A model generated the notes under the pieces. It saw nothing but the letters and a program-made list of their open reading frames with translations. It had not been told where the DNA came from and did not search any database. From positions 62,001 through 126,000 of the forward strand of contig CAJNOL010000307.1 in assembly GCA_905250125.1 (NCBI GenBank): a stretch of DNA of 64,000 bases. Reading direction: 5' to 3'. The DNA is from Rotaria sordida (taxonomy: Eukaryota > Rotifera > Eurotatoria > Philodinida > Philodinidae). A program made the position numbers and the translations under genes. Position 1 is the first letter of the stretch, and the number at the start of each line of letters is the position of its first letter. Of the stretch, positions 60,250 through 64,000 are shown in pieces.

Positions 60250-61480
60250 GTAACCAATTATGTACTGTATTTCTCAATAACATAGAATTATTCACATTCA
60301 ATAATACTACATGTAATCGTTTACATGAGTTTCTCTTACATTGTTTCGATTTTTATGGTTGAGCAAATATATCTTGTTCACGTATAGCTTGTTTCCAAAA
60401 ATGCAACTCCACTATTAACGACGATTCTGTGCATTGTTACAGATGAAATATGCATTGATAAGTTCTAAGAAGACGAATATCCGTCTTTCTATTATGCTCA
60501 AAAACTTAGTTCATTTGAAATAATCTATGATGCTTTTACTGAATTATTGCTAATAATTATCGATGGTCAAAATCATACTAATGAAACTGAATGTGAATAA
60601 TGATTTTACAATAATACATATACATATTGTGATGTTATTTGGCATCGTCTCAATCGAACTAATGAAATAAATTGTGATTCTTTACCATTGATAAATTTTC
60701 TATTATATCATCGTATATGTATATCATCTCGCAAAAAATCAATTTATGTATTTATCTGTTGGTGAAACCAACGATGGTAACGCTGATTGTCTTAGTGCTA
60801 TGAATGTATCAATACTTTGCCGATCTATTGGTAATAAATTTAAATTAGAAACTTTTTACTATCATAATGGTAGATTCAAGTCATGTATATCATATCGAAA
60901 TTTGTGTAATAATTACAAAGATTGCGAATATGGAGATCGTGGACAACTTTGTGATATTACTTGAAACTTGACAACATATAAAAATATATGTAACGAAAGA
61001 TATAGATTGATTCGAATTGTATATTTCTCTTTGAATCCTATTGAAAATTCGATAAAAAAACAGATTAAAATGCAATTCTACCAAACTTGGCTATAATTCA
61101 AAATATTCATAATTATCAACAACGTTGCCATCATAGTCTTGATTTACAAGTTTGATTAGATGATAAAAAAAAATTAAACAACAAGAACATGTCTTTGTCC
61201 ATCGACGTAGTTTTTATCGTAAATTTATGTCAATATCAAAATCAACGAGTTAGTCTAACAATACAATTGCGAACATTTATCTGATTCTTGGCAAATATCA
61301 TTTATTATTATTATTATTATTATTTCACATATTGATAATAGTTATCAAAGAAAAACTCATTCATATCAACAAAGAAAAATGATCGAACAATATTTAATAT
61401 TTATTTACTTTATACAAATCGATCTTAAAAATTTTTCAAAAAAATTATTCAATATATATTGATATTTATGTAAAGATTTC
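60250..61480 (+). pseudogene. Degenerate LDL-receptor-A/EGF-type cell-surface protein gene
   Basis: Pieces in shifting frames resemble Cys-rich LDL-receptor class A modules: FNNTTCNRLHEFLLHCFDFY, then ISCSRIACFQKCNSTINDDS, DGQNHTNETECE, YTYCDVIWHRLNRTNEINCD, TNDGNADCLSAMN and LCNNYKDCEYGDRGQLCD. They are followed by an EGF-like tail (CQYQNQRVSLTIQLRT-type). From memory the order matches a large bdelloid surface-protein family with LDL-A then EGF modules. In-frame stops and frame changes interrupt the coding (for example near 60361, 60477 and 60598), and several module cysteines and calcium-binding acids are gone. The 72-residue open piece at 60746-60964 is just the best-preserved fragment. 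A (TTA)n tract at about 61300-61325 interrupts the tail. Confidence 0.6.
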
Positions 61481-62009
61481 ATTACCTTACCGAACAAGTT
61501 CATCTTCCAGCGTAGTAGTGTAATAGTTTTCATTGATACTTGCTTGAAGTGATACAATAATTTAAAATTGCGAAATAACTTCTAATATCTACAAGTTTTT
61601 CTGCTGTCATTTTTCAAGTCTTATAACATTCCGTATAATTTGTTTTGCTATTTAATAACACACAAAATGAGCGAAAATGTGGTGGAAATTAGTTACCATA
61701 GTAGTGATACCCTATCAAACGCAAAATAATAACAAAAGAGTTGAACAATGAATGGTTGATGATGATTTGAAATAGCACATATTAACCTTTTTCTCATCAA
61801 AATCATTCTAATACGAGTAAGAATTATTTGTACATGTGACTATTTAGATTTGCAAGACTTAGTAATGATAGCATCAGTTTTTATTGAACTTAATTTATTT
61901 CAATAAGTTAAAATATATGTATGCAGTGTTAGTAAGACTATGTAGATGAAAAGAATGAATAAAAAGAAATGGAAAAGAGTTCATAGTAATGACCACAACA
62001 ATCATATAT
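61481..62009. other. Intergenic, nothing recognised
   Basis: AT-rich 3' flank of the CAP gene and the tail of the pseudogene region. Confidence 0.6.
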
Positions 62010-62648
62010 TTAGCACCAGCCAAAATTTTGAACCCAATAGGCTCCGTAAGGACCGCCTTGAGCATATCCGACGCCTAATGCCTTAAAACCTTTGTTCATC
62101 AGATTGGCACAGTGTCCTGGGCTGTTGATCCAAGCAGTGACTGTCTTTTCAGGAGTTTGATTGCCAGCAATATTTTCGCCACCGGCACAATCCCTCGAAT
62201 AGCCTGCAGTTGCTATGCGATCAACAAAACTGCTTCCATCTTTACCTGTATGAGAAAAGTAGTTATAATAAAGCATGCTTTTGGCATGATTAGTTGCAGC
62301 GTTGCCTAATTGATTATTCCACTTAAGAGCCGATGTGGCGGGATACCAAGTCGAACCACAATACCGGCCCTGCTTCCGTGCTTGATTTGTTAGGTCGAAT
62401 ACACTTTGCTGATAAGAGTTGCTGGAACTTCGGCGTTCGAAATCTTGAACAACAATACCATCATCATCGTCTTCATCATTGTTACTGATCGATCTTAGTT
62501 CTTCACTAGAACTGAGCCCTGGCTCATCTATCGATTCAGCTGTGCCTAATATTGTACGGAGTTGTAAACGATGACCATTTGCTGGCCATGCATGGGCCAA
62601 TTGTCCAAGACCCAAACAAATAAAAGCCCAAAACATCCACGTAGTCAT
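62010..62648 (-). CDS. Secreted CAP/SCP-domain protein, bacterial YkwD-like
   Basis: A single exon of 212 residues from the ATG at 62648. The frame is open to 62705, but the 62648 start gives a proper signal peptide (MTTWMFWAFICLGLGQLAHA, cleaved after AHA). An acidic, Ser-rich pro-region follows (NNDEDDDDGIVVQD), then a CAP domain from about residue 81: FDLTNQARKQGRYCG, LKWNNQLGNAATNHAKSM, FSHTGKDGSSFVDRI, AGGENIAGNQTPEKTVTAWI, NSPGHCANLMNKGFKALGVG, and AYWVQNFG at the end. The cavity residues His (SHTG), Glu (GENIA) and His (PGH) are present. The DGSS.xDRI..AGY and TPE..V.AWI spacing is that of bacterial YkwD proteins rather than animal CRISP/PR-1 types. Three cysteines in the domain may pair. 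The GC content is visibly above the surroundings and there is no intron, so horizontal acquisition is possible. The function is unknown; other CAP proteins bind sterols or act in secretion. Confidence 0.9.
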   Translation of the reverse strand: MTTWMFWAFICLGLGQLAHAWPANGHRLQLRTILGTAESIDEPGLSSSEELRSISNNDEDDDDGIVVQDFERRSSSNSYQQSVFDLTNQARKQGRYCGSTWYPATSALKWNNQLGNAATNHAKSMLYYNYFSHTGKDGSSFVDRIATAGYSRDCAGGENIAGNQTPEKTVTAWINSPGHCANLMNKGFKALGVGYAQGGPYGAYWVQNFGWC

Positions 62649-64000
62649 TGTATAAATTTCACAAAACTTGACTAAATAAAATAGAATATTTTCAGATCTT
62701 TCCAATATATATATATATATATATACGTATTATAAATAGTGTACCTTGACAGTAGTAATGAAAACAGAATAAATATTCATATAAAAACAATCCTGCTGTT
62801 TGATCTATTTCACAAGTCAATCAGTAATAGATAAAAAATTCGAGAGGAGCTATTCATAGAATGTTAGAATTTGAATAGTTCGTTCTTTTTAATTTTTCCA
62901 TTCATTCGATACGCATTTTGACATTTAGTTTTCGATCATACGAAGGATGTTGGTGTGGGTATGGATAAAGTGAAGTCAATACCCACACCTTAGAGGTAAA
63001 AGCAAATTATCGGATATTAATGAATAAGATCTTTGAAGAAGATCTATGAGAGAAAATTTGAACTATTCGTAGTCAACTCGTAAAAATCTTATCTCAAATA
63101 TTCAAAGCTATGAACTAAGTTTTTTTATAGTTTTCACCTAATGTGCAATAATGTCTAACTTGAACAAAATTGATGTTCACTTAAGGGAGCCACTCCTGTC
63201 TGAGACTTCTAGAAAACAGCTCATCAGAAAAATTTGAAACTCTCAGATTAGATAGATCTCGATAAGTAAATCAAAAGTTGTCTTAGACTGAAAATCTCCA
63301 ATTGCTTTCTCCTTGGGAGTATCGCAGTCACAATGGCTAAATATCACACTCCGCCCCCCCCCCTCAACTGCACTGTTTTCTCGCCCGAAATACGTCCCAT
63401 ACAGCTGAAATTCTTTTTTTTTTTTACATATCCTAGACACTGTTTGAAGTACCAACGTTTTTCTTTGGTTTTATTTCAGTCCTCTAATAAAAGTTTCAGC
63501 TTGATCGAGCATACTGTGCCAAACAAATGGATGTGATTCTGCACTTTTCTTGTGTAAAAACTGATTTCGAGAAAAACGAAAAAAAAGTTTTCCTTTATGT
63601 GTTAGGACTTGTTTTCTCCAACTAAATTAATCAAAAACTGATCTCGTTCTGTGATGTAAGAGAAGGTTCATGATCCATACTCTAACAACTTTTGAATGAG
63701 AAATAATCTTTATCATTAGAGGAAGTTTATATAGAATAGAATAATCGTAGCGTAAATACGCTGCTAGTGATTTTAAAAGTTAGATTTAATAAATGCATCA
63801 ACTAACAATGAAGAGCACCCATTTATATGACATTTAGCAGAGGACCCTTCAGGACTGTATTAGTGATGAAAAATCAAAAATAGAACAATTTTGATTTTCA
63901 TGACCGGAAAGGAGAGAAGAAGGATCCACTTCAGCCCGTATTTTTGTCGACAAAAATAAGTTATTGCTATTTTGTATCAATCGTACAGAGCCTAAATGAA
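62649..64000. other. Right-end flank with small palindromes, no gene seen
   Basis: Holds a (TA)n run (62707-62724), a perfect 11-bp hairpin (62952-62989), a run of about ten C near 63353-63363, and an imperfect palindrome at 63865-63904. The less AT-rich block 63150-63560 has no conserved frame and may be transposon-derived. Confidence 0.5.
62952..62989. repeat. 11-bp perfect hairpin
   Basis: GGTGTGGGTAT (62952-62962) and ATACCCACACC (62979-62989) with a 16-base loop, in the 5' flank of the CAP gene, about 300 bp from its start. Confidence 0.8.

Noticed and set aside
62649-62705. Longer CAP protein starting at 62705
   Set aside because: It would bury the clear signal peptide that begins at the 62648 ATG.
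62940-62990. TGTGGG-containing hairpin as an internal telomeric repeat
   Set aside because: Only one TGTGGG unit on each arm; there is no tandem array, so this is just a hairpin.

Overview
The window looks like nuclear DNA of a small invertebrate, most probably a bdelloid rotifer. It is very AT-rich, and genes are split by many short AT-rich introns with GT..AG borders. Proteins are recognisably animal (otoferlin-type ferlin, ataxin-10, MLH1, ABCG2-like transporter, alpha-type nicotinic receptor, CEP57). Mixed in are single-exon genes of microbial flavour (a zinc dehydrogenase and a YkwD-type CAP protein), an N-terminal domain I remember from bdelloid ADP-ribosyltransferase/TPR proteins, and short DNA-transposon remnants. 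The organism call is an inference. Exon borders were assigned by eye from splice consensus, reading phase and family conservation; every coding total I list is a multiple of three.

Layout. Positions 1148-19541 (+ strand) are gene-dense: the 3' 29 exons of an otoferlin-like ferlin, then an ataxin-10-like gene, MLH1 and an ABCG2-like half-transporter. Ataxin-10 and MLH1 are only 49 bp apart, and both start codons sit directly on a splice-acceptor-like AG, which suggests trans-splicing or an operon. After a sparse stretch with one tiny two-exon gene (21254-21685) come an intronless zinc dehydrogenase (25720-27009, -) and an alpha7-like nicotinic receptor subunit (28905-34154, -). The receptor has an unusual choice of 5' ends and two foldback repeats in a long intron.

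Positions 34155-50799 hold an unrecognised six-exon gene (38587-40492, -), a coiled-coil gene with a TSNAXIP1_N-like segment (46650-48359, -) and a CEP57-family gene (49293-50799, +). The last two lie head to head about 930 bp apart and both suggest cilium or centrosome roles. The rest (50800-64000) is sparse: fragments of undescribed or decaying genes, a small PPxY membrane protein (57142-57810, -), a 1476-bp non-autonomous hAT element with a perfect 8-bp target duplication (58054-59529), a broken LDL-receptor-A/EGF-type gene (about 60250-61480) and a secreted CAP-domain gene (62010-62648, -).

I see no rRNA, convincing tRNA or CRISPR array, and no single multi-gene novel system. The best leads are the compact ataxin-10/MLH1 arrangement, the intact-ended hAT element, the double-leader receptor gene, the transfer candidates and the hidden exon chain at 53753-54259.
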